DNA of 64,000 nt from Volvox africanus (Eukaryota > Chlorophyta > Chlorophyceae > Chlamydomonadales > Volvocaceae): NCBI GenBank assembly GCA_030268105.1, contig BSDZ01000005.1, positions 1,612,001 to 1,676,000 of the forward strand, read 5' to 3'. Under the pieces are notes generated by a model, which saw only the letters and a program-made list of their open reading frames with translations, was not told the origin of the DNA and did no database searches. Shown here one piece after another: positions 34,901 to 62,700 of the stretch. A program made the translations under genes and the position numbers. Numbering within the stretch: position 1 is the first letter of the stretch; each line of letters begins with the position of its first letter.

Positions 34901-36793
34901 AAATTCCTAATTTCTCATAAGCTCAAGATAAAAATATTTAAAGCAAGCCATGCCTGATTGATGGAAGGCTATCAGAATTGTTATTATTTCCGAGAGACTC
35001 ATTTTACATTCCCTGTTTCGACAGGGAATGTAAAATGAGTCTCTCGGAAATAATAACAATTCTGATACCGATTTCTTTGTACCGCAGGTAAGTAGAGATT
35101 TTTTATACCATGGCTCAAATCCTTTGTAAAAATCATCGACAAAACAGAATAAACTATCGTAATCTATATTCATTAGGGTAATATTTTTTGTTAGAAAACT
35201 CTAGAATACCCTAATACCTTCAGCTACTCAGCTACTTTCTTAAACACAGTTGGGGTTAAATTAATAGTTAATGCATTTTTACTGAAGGGACACAAATCAA
35301 TCCTGTAGCTCCTAGTTCAAACTATACCTGCAAAATATTATTATGATATACTCTTATCTTATCTTTATGTGATATACTCTTCTAACCTTAGTAGTACCTT
35401 TCGCAGCAAGGCCAGCAAGAATTAACGAAACTGATGCACGCAGGTCACTTGCCATTACTTCTGCGCCGCTTAAGGTTTTAACCCCTCTTACAATCGCATG
35501 ATTACCATCTACATTAATATTTGCTCCCATTCTACATAATTCTGGTACGTGCATAAACCTGCTTTCAAATATGTTTTCTGTAATCACTGAAGAGGAATCT
35601 GCTAATGCCATTAAACTCATAAATTGAGCTTGCAGATCAGTTGCAAACCCTGGATAAACGCCTGTAGCCATATCAACCGATTTAAGGAAACCTTTATATT
35701 TTACTTTGATGATATTATCTAAATTAGTAATTTCTATACCCGATTGTTCAAGCTTAAGAGCTACATTTTCAGCAATATCGTAGCTAATCCCAGAAATAGT
35801 TATGTCTCCTTTAGTAATAGCACCAGCAATCATATAGGTTCCAGCTTCAATTCTATCTGGTAAAACTTCATGTTCGTTTATGTATATATATACCCTATAT
35901 ATATACCCTAAAACCCTAAACCCTATATATATATATAGGGTCCAATAGGGCTCTGTTGCGGGCTCTGTGCATCATGGCAGCCCGTGGAGCTATCGTATGT
36001 TCCTGGGGGCCCTGTGAACATCTCGGGGCAGATTCCGATCACCAGCTCCCCGAATTACCAATACCGGCCAATATCTTGACAGGGAAAGAGACCTCTACCG
36101 TCCGGATTCCCTCCCTCTTTGCCCTTTTCGGCTGCGGCCTCAGTCTCTGCGGGATGAGGTGAAGGCGCGGAGGCGGCAAGTGGAGGAGGCAGAGGAGGCG
36201 GCGCGACGGGCAGAGGAAGACCGCGCGGCGGCCGCCAGGGCGGCGAAGGAGCGAGCGGCGGCAGCGGAGCAGGCCGGTCTACCTCCACCCAAGTACGTGG
36301 TATGAAGTGCGTCCCAGTCTTCGACCCCGTTGGGTCTGAAAATCGCACAAGTTGGCGCTTCCCATTGGTCACATCCCGAGTCCCCTGAGCGTCTTTCTAA
36401 CCTTCCACCGATGTGCCCATTCGCAGCATAGCATTCATACTCTTTCCTTCCCGTCTGCACCCCCCCCCTTCTTCCTCCCCTTACGCCAAGCCAAGCCAAG
36501 CTAATGGGTGCATTAGCCTCACCATTCTCTATGTCATGCCGTCAGCCATCTCCCATTCCCACCTCCCATCCCCACACCCATCCAGGTACGTATGCCCCAT
36601 TACGTTATCTGTCATAGACGATCCCGTGACCGCCTGCGACGGTGTCAATTACGAGCGCAGCGCCTTGGAGATGTGGCTGGAGCTCGGCAACGAGGAGTTC
36701 CCCGGCAGCGGGGTGAAGATCACAAGTCGTGAAATGACGCCCAACCCGGATCTCAAGGCGGAGATTGCCAAGTGGCGGGCTTTCAAGCTGTGA
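28902..36793 (+). CDS. Ankyrin-repeat U-box protein, probable E3 ubiquitin ligase
   Basis: Thirteen exons: 28902-28982, 29124-29249, 29973-30113, 30462-30560, 31088-31146, 31598-31726, 32042-32144, 32600-32680, 33020-33073, 33509-33584, 34204-34523, 36144-36292, 36586-36793. They sum to 1626 nt and encode 541 aa, with all phases agreeing. The N-terminus MGQAAS fits the N-myristoylation consensus, so membrane attachment is likely. Residues ~28-290 form about six ankyrin repeats ([60 protein letters not shown]), with several introns at the same point in the repeat. Residues ~320-423 are low complexity. Residues ~424-470 form an Arg/Glu/Ala coiled coil. Residues 474-541 form a U-box ([32 protein letters not shown]). 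The family transfers ubiquitin with an E2 enzyme; the ankyrin repeats would choose substrates. Exon 1's donor (GTCGTA) is weak. Intron 11 (34524-36143) carries bacterial DNA. Confidence 0.85.
29636..29710. repeat. Imperfect intronic hairpin
   Basis: Arms around 29636-29663 and 29680-29710 pair through CCCTTATTTGAAGG and its complement, with one mismatch and a 3-nt bulge. It lies in intron 2 of the ankyrin/U-box gene. Confidence 0.7.
34109..34132. repeat. CAT trinucleotide repeat
   Basis: Eight tandem CAT units, the last running into CAG, in intron 10 of the ankyrin/U-box gene, close to a possible alternative acceptor. Confidence 0.85.
34631..34806. repeat. Long hairpin with microsatellite loop
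   Basis: Arms 34631-34679 and 34759-34806 are reverse complements apart from one extra T in the left arm. The 79-nt loop holds TA and GT dinucleotide repeats. It is at the start of intron 11 of the ankyrin/U-box gene, just upstream of the bacterial insert. Confidence 0.85.
34907..35173 (-). pseudogene. IS982-family transposase fragment with internal inverted duplication
   Basis: The reading frame of 88 aa begins [19 protein letters not shown], has W.KK and GTKK, then after an insertion [18 protein letters not shown] and YFYLEL. This order matches the N-terminal part of IS982-type transposases (VDDFCK, then LSLSEIMTILI.FH.SG). The DDE catalytic core is absent, so it cannot transpose. The middle of the frame is disrupted by a 46-bp inverted duplication (34971-35066), which replaces normal sequence by its mirror. 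The stop follows soon after LELMRN. Family assignment is by motif memory. Confidence 0.7.
34971..35066. repeat. Perfect 46-bp palindrome with TTCG loop
   Basis: Arms 34971-35016 and 35021-35066 are exact reverse complements separated by TTCG. The left arm, read on the minus strand, is the normal transposase sequence ([15 protein letters not shown]). The right arm is its inverted copy. Such snap-back duplications arise during replication or break repair. Confidence 0.92.
35357..35880 (-). pseudogene. murA: murA fragment (UDP-GlcNAc 1-carboxyvinyltransferase), bacterial origin
   Basis: The frame is open from near 35880 ([14 protein letters not shown]) through 35354 and encodes about 175 aa of the C-terminal half of MurA, the first enzyme of peptidoglycan precursor synthesis. 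Recognisable blocks in order are [13 protein letters not shown], [16 protein letters not shown] (containing the conserved Asp of the TDxQAQF motif), [36 protein letters not shown] and [15 protein letters not shown]. The N-terminal half with the catalytic cysteine is missing, and the end stops at YHI where the family continues with D-R-G-Y. It is therefore non-functional. AT-rich codons and sequence style suggest Rickettsiales. It lies in a host intron on the opposite strand. Confidence 0.88.
35891..35940. repeat. Telomere-like repeats in an AT palindrome at the insert edge
   Basis: The repeat CCCTAAAA-CCCTAAA-CCCTA at 35906-35925 matches algal and plant telomere units. It is enclosed by TATATACCCTATATATA and its near mirror ending TATATATAGGG. 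It marks the right boundary of bacterial insert 1. Confidence 0.8.
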
Positions 36794-38359
36794 TGGGTTT
36801 ACGAGGTTACCACATATCCATACCTGATATTGTTTTGAACGCGCTGTCCCCTCACTGCTGCGTCCCGCCCCCTTGCTGCCCTACTTTTCCTTCTATTTGT
36901 ATTTTTCTTTTATTAATGAGAATGTGTTTGTGCGTGTGCGTGCGTTCTACCTCGTCTCTTTTTATGCGAAAAGGAAGTTGTGCATTAGCTAGATCGCGGC
37001 GTTCTTTTGCTGACAGGAGCGGGCGGAAGAGGCAGCCGTGCGTGCGGGTTATTTGTCTGTGTTTGTGTGTATTAAAGGGAGGGACGTTTGCATGCATGTG
37101 GGCATGTGGGTGAATGTTTTCCTCAGCGCGTGGTAGAAAGTGGCGGGAATGAAAGGGGAAGTAGCGCTACGATTGATGGCGTAAGGGAAGAAGTGCTGTG
37201 TATATGTCCGACCGGCGCCACTCGTGGGGTTATTGAGGGGAGCTGTGTATTTGGGAGGGGAAAGGGACCGGGATCGGATCACAAGTGGTGAAGCGGTGCG
37301 GACGTGGCGCGTGTGTGTGTATCGGGGGGTGAAAGGGTTTGAAGGCACACGAGGGCCGGGGAGGGGGAGGGGCACAGAAGGGTACAAAATGCGTGTTAAA
37401 ACGTCGAGAGACTGACGGCCGCGAAGGGCTGTGGTGTACCAACCATCAGCCATCATAGGAGTCGTGGAATGGGACGATCTCGCCGCCGTTGGCGAGGTTG
37501 GTGGCTGCTCGCAGTCCAGGGTGCTTTCGTCGATATAGCCCGAAATGAAGTGAAAGAAGTCAACTACCTATAGCCGCCAAGGCCGTGATGTATTAAATGG
37601 CAAATATTAAACTTATGGAAAGCCCTATGGAGTTACGATATCAATCCGGCTGCAGGTTGTAAAAAAACACTTATGCGTCAACCCAATAATGTCGGTGAAA
37701 CCTTGCGTTGTTTGCTGGTTGCCGGTAAACACATTTGACCCCTATCTACACAACCTGACCCAACTAACCCACCTGACATGCCCCTGCTGGACAGCAAAAC
37801 GAAGCCACAGGTCAGCAATGGCAAAGCGACTCGCCTAACGTGGCAGAAGTGAAATGGCATGATTCAGGACACGTGCGAAAAAATGAGGAATGGGATGTGT
37901 CAGCGCCAATTTATGCTGAAAAGACGAATATATTAGCCTCGCCTGGATACTACCTCTACAAGGAATAATCTTAAAGTTCAGGACGGATTTTTTGGAGAAT
38001 TACTACCTTCGAACAGAAGAAGTGCCAATTTTAGCTCCGTTAGGTAATCATTTTTAATTCGATTTTTGAATCAACACTAAGCATAGTATTAGCTTCGGAA
38101 ATTGATATTTTTTGCTATATCAATTGATTTTACTTTAATTATGCGGTTCATATCGTGGTATTTCCCACTAGATGCAGCCAAGCAAGAACTAAGACGGTGT
38201 TCGTAACCAAGAAACTTAGTGCTGTCAAAGTCGGAGGAAGAGGTTGGACTTGACCGCGGGCGATACGAACAGGGGGTGCCATTGTTGGCTGGTACTAACG
38301 TAATGGTGTTGGGCGGTTAGGCTGTGTAGCACTCCCTGTTTGACAAACGCCAACTGAGC
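36794..38359. other. 3' region of the ankyrin/U-box gene and intergenic DNA
   Basis: TGTAA at 37658-37662 is a candidate polyadenylation signal, as used in volvocine algae, which would give a ~0.9-kb 3' UTR. Open frames near 37050-37450 on both strands lack support. The DNA becomes AT-rich near 37900-38170. Nothing else was recognised. Confidence 0.4.
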
Positions 38360-41086
38360 ATGCCTGGCTCGCTGAAAATCGCTGCCTGGGTGCCGAATCA
38401 AGTTCTTGTGTATGGCCCACTGGGGATTGTATTAGACACTATAGGAGATCTTATGACCGTCGTACCGTATGATGCAAGAAGGGAATGTAAGTTATCTCTT
38501 ACCTACCTTGTGATATGCAAGTTATGCAAGGGTTCTCAATATTTTTTAGTTTTTTAAAACTGAGAACACTAGCTCCTCGGTCTGGCAAGTAAAGATTAAC
38601 ACGTACAGACGACCGACTGCAAGCAGGTCTGCAAACCACCGGGCGAACATATCTGAACCGTGTCGGGTTTGAATTTTAACTTAGCCAATGTCTTAGCCAA
38701 TGTCGCTCGACTTTTGTCTTAGTCGAGCGAAAACGCTGTCGTAACATGTGAACTTAAGCTGAATCATCTTGCTTTGTTCCTTGCAATAAAGTACGCTTCA
38801 TCATACATGTTTCTGGTGCGAAAGCGTCTGCTTGATCGTCACTGCCTAACACGATGTCACTGACGTACTGGCGGACGGACGGGCAATCTGGGGACCGAAG
38901 CACAATCGACGCGCGTCACGACAGGGCTTGGCTTAAAAAAGGCCCTTTTACTTTTGATTAACGACTTATGCCCTTACCTCTGGTGTGGACGACGCACGGC
39001 TAGAACCCTCTTTGACACCTTGCCTGACTTGTCTGTCTGGCAGGGTGTTGGATTGGACGTCAACGTGTTTGATGCTGTTGAGACGTTCGCCAAGTATGTA
39101 TGTCTTATTCCCTCGATACGCTAAATCGTGCATGCTTTACTGGAAGCTCGCTGCTGCACCCACCGCAAAGGACGACTGCGACCAAATACAACAGACGACT
39201 GCGTATCCAATATACATGACCGTGCTTGATTGCTTACCAACGGGCAGTTGGTCATGCTACTGAGCGAGCCCTGCTGAGCACGAACATCTGCACCGACTGT
39301 CACTCTTTTGTTGTTTTTGCTGTTGTAGAGTTACAACTACCATCTGACGACATGATGGTTGTATTATTTCCTGTGTACGGCAGTCCTCTCTTCGGTTTTT
39401 TTCTGCCATCAGGTTTATTGGGAGAACGTTTTGAAACGGATGAGTTGATATTCAGTTACTTTGTCCTACAATAACTGTACAGTTTCTGACCACCATCATC
39501 AATCATACATGCAACCCTCTTATCTACCCACAGCGTTGTCTTGTCCATTACCTGCCTTGTCTCTGATTCCCTTGGTGCATCAATTTGCACCCACCCACGC
39601 AGTTACTGCATCCATTTGGGGGTTGTCGCTCGAGTGGTTTCAGAGTTGTAACATGAAAAAAGCATTTCCCACTCACTCATTCATCAACCGCAGCAACCGT
39701 TGCCCCAGCCCTTAAACTGCGCATATGCATAGATCACCCGCCAATTTACTATACCAGATCACCAGCCAGCGGATTGAACCCACTCAACTTGCCTCATCCT
39801 GGGTTACACTTGCGAATGTGCCAACAACCAGGTGATTATGCAAGCACCCTGACGATTCAGTCCCAAATAATACTGTGCATGGGGCCGCCCTCGCTTGGTG
39901 GGCTGTGGAAGGGTCCGGACCCTACTATCAGTATCGCCGTCTCATGACGATCCACATTCTGTAGTCATGTGGAGTATGGAGCAGGCTCCTGCTGGCCAGC
40001 TCACCAAGCACCCTGCTATGTGTAATCTTATACATGTGTGTATGTATGTATGTATGTATGTATGAAAGGGTGTATGTGTAAAGGTGTACATGCGTATATG
40101 AACGGGTGTTACAATGCGGCTGGGCGACTTGCCCTTAGAGGACAAGCACCACGAGGGGCCCTAATAAAAGGAAGGGGGCCATAAGCTAGGACCCTCCAAA
40201 ACTGCCCGGCAGAAACGCTAGACTCCTCTGAAGACGCAGGGGGGATAACAATCCTCCAAGGTGGCCCCCTGAAAAGCTCAACGGCTATGCCCACTGAGAG
40301 CCCTAGCCAGTCCTGCCTGCAAGACATGTTCGGGAGCCCTCCCTCCTCACCTACTACATCCCTCCCCGTGGCCAAGGAAAGGCCATAGGGCTTTAGGGTT
40401 GGTTTATACGCAGAGCATAATTCGGAACTTCGCTGCATCAAAACCAGCAGCATCAGTCACAATCGGTCACCAGGATCGTGGGGATACGTAGCACACATCC
40501 ACTACGCAGCTGGTCTCTTCATATCATATAGATGTCGCATGCACATCTCTCGCCGCTGATGAAGCTCCACGTACATATGCATGCATGTGATTACTCGCAT
40601 GCATGGATGCACGGCATTACTCGCATGCATGCACGGCACGTGGTTACTTGCACATGAGTGCACCTCCTATCTATCCACCATCATGGTAATGGTCAAGATA
40701 TCTGCCGTGAACCATCCATCGACCATTTGTTTTCTTGTTTTAAATGCGTGATCCAACATATCCAAACAACTTTCCACGCACCCTCTCCAAGAGCCAATAC
40801 CTTCTGGCAGGCAGGGGAATACACGCACAAGTGTCAACGACTCCTGGAATTAATCCTACATGCAATGCTTGATGCGCGCGGCAGTCACTGCAGTGGCGCG
40901 ATTCGAGAGCTGTTACACGGGCGGCGCAGGATGATGTCGAGGTCGATCCAAACTGTCGATGCTGATCAGTATCCACACGATAATGAAAAAGAATGCATTA
41001 TAGCCCCTTCCGAAACACTTCAGTCGCTCTGTCTATATCTTCTTGGAAAGGTTCAAGGAAGTCTTCCCAAACTCTTCAGTATTTAG
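38360..41086 (+). CDS. Unrecognised gene, first and last exons visible
   Basis: A first exon 38360-38486 starts at ATG and ends T|GTAAGT. It encodes MPGSLKIAAWVPNQ followed by VLVYGPLGIVLDTIGDLMTV. A last exon 40811-41086 follows GGCAG and encodes 91 aa (AGEYTHKCQRLLELILHAML, ..., ETLQSLCLYLLGKVQGS) before TAG. TGTAA at 41232 fits a polyadenylation signal. Internal candidates are GLDVNVFDAVETFAK near 39040-39093 and segments at ~39230-39410, which I could not join in phase. A family-B repeat and TATG repeats lie within (40030-40170). No family was recognised. Confidence 0.35.
40096..40170 (+). repeat. Dispersed repeat family B, copy 2
   Basis: GAACGGGTGTTACA, then GCGACTTGCCCTTAGAGG and ACAAGCACC, match 57480-57560 closely. 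A short TATG tetranucleotide array (40036-40064) precedes it. Confidence 0.7.
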
Positions 41087-41231
41087 AAATGTTAATGAAA
41101 AAAATATTTTAGCATCAGGTTAACGCCTTTAAGAATCCTTATCTACTTGCGTTAAGGTAACACTGTACTCAATGCCAACAAATGCGAGTGCAAATGTATC
41201 TTGCAAAATAATGTCTTAGTTTCATTTGTAC

Positions 41232-41236
41232 TGTAA
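41232..41236 (+). terminator. Candidate TGTAA polyadenylation signal
   Basis: TGTAA lies ~146 nt after the stop at 41086. This pentamer is the usual polyadenylation signal in Chlamydomonas and Volvox. Confidence 0.4.
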
Positions 41237-41511
41237 TTTAGTGAATGGGATGATAATGATGATGATATCTAGGTCAATGAATGAGTTTACATGCGATTTG
41301 TGTATATACCACGTACGCATGTAGTAATAGCACTTCAGTCAGCGTACGTCAGCCACGGGACGAGCTTCGTTATCGTCACAACCCAAAACCGGGATGTTCC
41401 AATTTGTGGACGAGCTAATGAGCAAGTAACGGTTGAGGACTTAAGGTATTATCAGTAGACAACGTGCAAAAAACCCTTTCAAATGGAACTGTAGACTAGC
41501 CGCAGCCAAAA

Positions 41512-59733
<18,222 letters not shown>

Positions 59734-62700
59734 TGCCGCTGGCTACAACCTCCAAACATCTCCACAACCACAAGTGATAACAGGACCGGAAGTTCCAATA
59801 TGTAGTATCGTGGGGTGTCTACGCGGCTAGTTGTGTCCAGGATGGACCGTGTATGGCCATCTTCCGATCGGGCCGTTGCTTATCAGGTCCGCCTGATATG
59901 ACAAGAGGTACACCACGACATAGATGCACAACCCTAAGATGTCGAACAGCGTAAGGCCCCACATTCCCCCAGCCCAGCCGCTGCACGCATGTACGTTCGG
60001 GGCGTTCGTCAGACAAAGATTGATTACACGCGATGTAGGTAGAATGTTTTTCGAGTTTCAGTTGTACCTACTACCTACCTACCTACCTACCTACCTACCT
60101 ACCATGACAATGTGCTTGTTTTGGTCAACATGAACTTGTTGTCAAAAACGTATGCCATAATGATATATATAGTTTGTAGATGATGGCAGGGGATTGGTAA
60201 AGAATAAATGGACGTACCTTTTTTTGGCGCCTGCACGGTCGTTGCATGTGTCTTTTTGCCCTAATGAAAGTCGCATTCGCTCGACGTCAATTAGACGGCG
60301 TACCCCTCTGCATGCGTGTTAATGCCGTACCTTAGCTGGCTTGATAGGTAGAGGGTGCGGGTTGACAAGAGAATTTGTCGCTTGGAGTGATATCGGGTTG
60401 TGAGGTGCTGCGTGTTGGCCCGCTTGGTAGAGGTTCTGTGCCTGGCCGTCAGCCATACTCCCGGACACACATGCAGGGGGGGGGGGCATGTACGGAACGT
60501 ATGGTGGAGGTCACGGTACAAACCACGTGCGCGGATGTATGAATATATCTGTATACTTGCATCTTGCTTGCCTGTCGTGGTGCGACCGAGTATCGAACTA
60601 CTGGCAATGGGCTTGCTATCTTACTGGTTCGTATTGGGACACACACATACACACATACACACACACACACACACACACATACGCGCGCGCGCGCGCACGC
60701 GCCACCCATGTTTGGGCCTCTGTCGAGTACATGTATTGCCACACAGTATTGGTTCCAGCCGGTCTGCTAACAATTGGAACCGAGAGAAAAATAATGGAAT
60801 CGTGTGTGTCTACGTCATGTGTCAATACGATATCAGTTTAAAACGTCCCAAATCGGACTGTCTTTTCGATGTTATAGACCTTTCATCCTACATGTCCGTG
60901 GCAGGTAGGCTTGGTTGGTAGGTGGGTGGCATCATACCATATGTGCGAGATGCAATCTGCTAGTGATCGGGGTTGCAGCCCAGCTGGGCATCCTTGTATT
61001 CCCGTGAGGCCTTAACTGTCATCTGACTGGCCAGAGAAGATGGCATCGGCACGTTTCCAACTTTCATTTCCGCCAGATGGATTTTTCCAAAAGAGCGAAG
61101 AAAGGGGCTGAGGACTCCGGATGCATCGCCCACGACGTGGGGGGGGGCCTCCATACTTTTGGTGTAGTATCCTGGGGTATCTACGGCGGTATAACTCCCT
61201 GATCGGATTCATATCTTGATAAATGCGGCGGTCCAGATCGACCTTGAGACTGCTGACAACCAAGTATGGCACCCTAACTCTCTGGGCCATCTCACGGCAA
61301 TGTTTAACTACGATGAAATTTTGTCCAGAAATGAGCCTCGATCGTGAGAGCTCTCGTGTATGTGTGGCTCATTGCGATTATTGGTGTGCATTTCTGGGTT
61401 GCATGTGTGTATGGGAGACTGCAGTAGGATGGGGTATAGTGCATCTATCTGGAAAGGGCACTGTGATGCTGGTGGATTTGGTGGCGGTTGGGGGAATAGA
61501 GATGGTAATCACGAAGGTTATTGTGGTGATTATCATGTTAGTAATAACAATAATAATTATAGTAATGATGTAATGATAATAATTATAATAATTGAAATAA
61601 TGGTAGTCATGCGTGCATGCTGACACATTGATGATGACTTGCGGGGAACCCGTGGTCGTACGTCCGAGGGTCGCATAGCTCGGCTAGGAATGTAGGACTG
61701 CACAATTAAAACGTACTTACGAGTGACCCCAACCCTGGATGGTTGTGAGGGTACATGCCATGCGGTTATGTGCGCGTGAGCGAATATCTGTACTTTTTTG
61801 TTACTCGGTATTGAGGAAATAGCTGTACAGATATACAGTATACAGTATATGAAACCAGTAGGGTTGAAAAAACGAAGCTGTGGGTGAGAGCTGTATCCCA
61901 ATCCAGATACTATTACTATACCTTCGGCCGTCGTTGTTGGGATAGGGGCATTGACTGGAGCACCTTGTATGTATGTGATTTGTTGCAAAAGCAGAGCAGG
62001 AAAGGGCCGAGGAAGGCGGGATGGATGGACGGAGGGAGGGCGGCTAGGCATGGGAACGCGACAGAGTCCGAGGCAGACAGGAAGCAAGGGTCAAGTAGGG
62101 GAGGAGTCAAATTGAGCGTATGCATCGATCGGGACTTGGTCGGGATGAGGGTGATGAGGATGAGGATGACTACTCGGATGGGGACGGCTTCATGAGCCTC
62201 GCATTGGCCCTCGTTGGGGGATGGAGGACGAAGATGGCCCCAGATGGGGGGCCGTGTTTGTGTTCGGTGTCTGTGTTTATTCGTTCACGTGTTTTGCTGG
62301 CATCTCTGCGTCGCCGTCTGTGTGATCGTATTTACAACACTAATAAATCTTTTCCGGAAACGGACAGGGCTTTAATGTTCGATGTGAACCTGTTCGTGTC
62401 TTGTGTGTGTGTGTGTGTACCAGTCGTATGTGTGTACGTATGTATGTATGTACGTATGTGTGCGCATGCGTATACTGTTGTATCTCTGATACATATATCC
62501 GCGCGCCTTAAAAAGTGCACAAAAGCCCAATCGGAAGATGTCCAGGCAACAGCAGTTGATCATCTCGGATATCACCCCAGGAGTAGCTACCGACCCCAAG
62601 AGACTCCAGAAACGTGAGTCTGCGCACGTGGTTGAGATAGAAGACAAAAACAAACAGCATGCGATGGTGGTGAGGATTAATGTAGATTTCATGCATTGCA

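Larger units (their letters stand above)
34860..35900. mobile_element. Bacterial (Rickettsiales-like) insert 1 inside intron 11
   Basis: This AT-rich block, unlike its GC-rich surroundings, holds two degraded minus-strand bacterial genes: an IS982-type transposase fragment and a murA fragment. It lies wholly inside intron 11 (34524-36143) of the ankyrin/U-box gene, whose flanking exons still join in phase. Cell-wall synthesis genes are not expected in an algal nucleus or in mitochondria, so transfer from a bacterium is the simplest reading. Rickettsial endosymbionts of Volvox and nuclear rickettsial sequences have been described. The right edge abuts telomere-like repeats. Edges are approximate. 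Confidence 0.75.

Noticed and set aside
34860..35900. Mitochondrial or plastid DNA as the source of the AT-rich insert
   Set aside because: It encodes MurA and an IS982-like transposase, neither of which is expected in volvocine organelle genomes.
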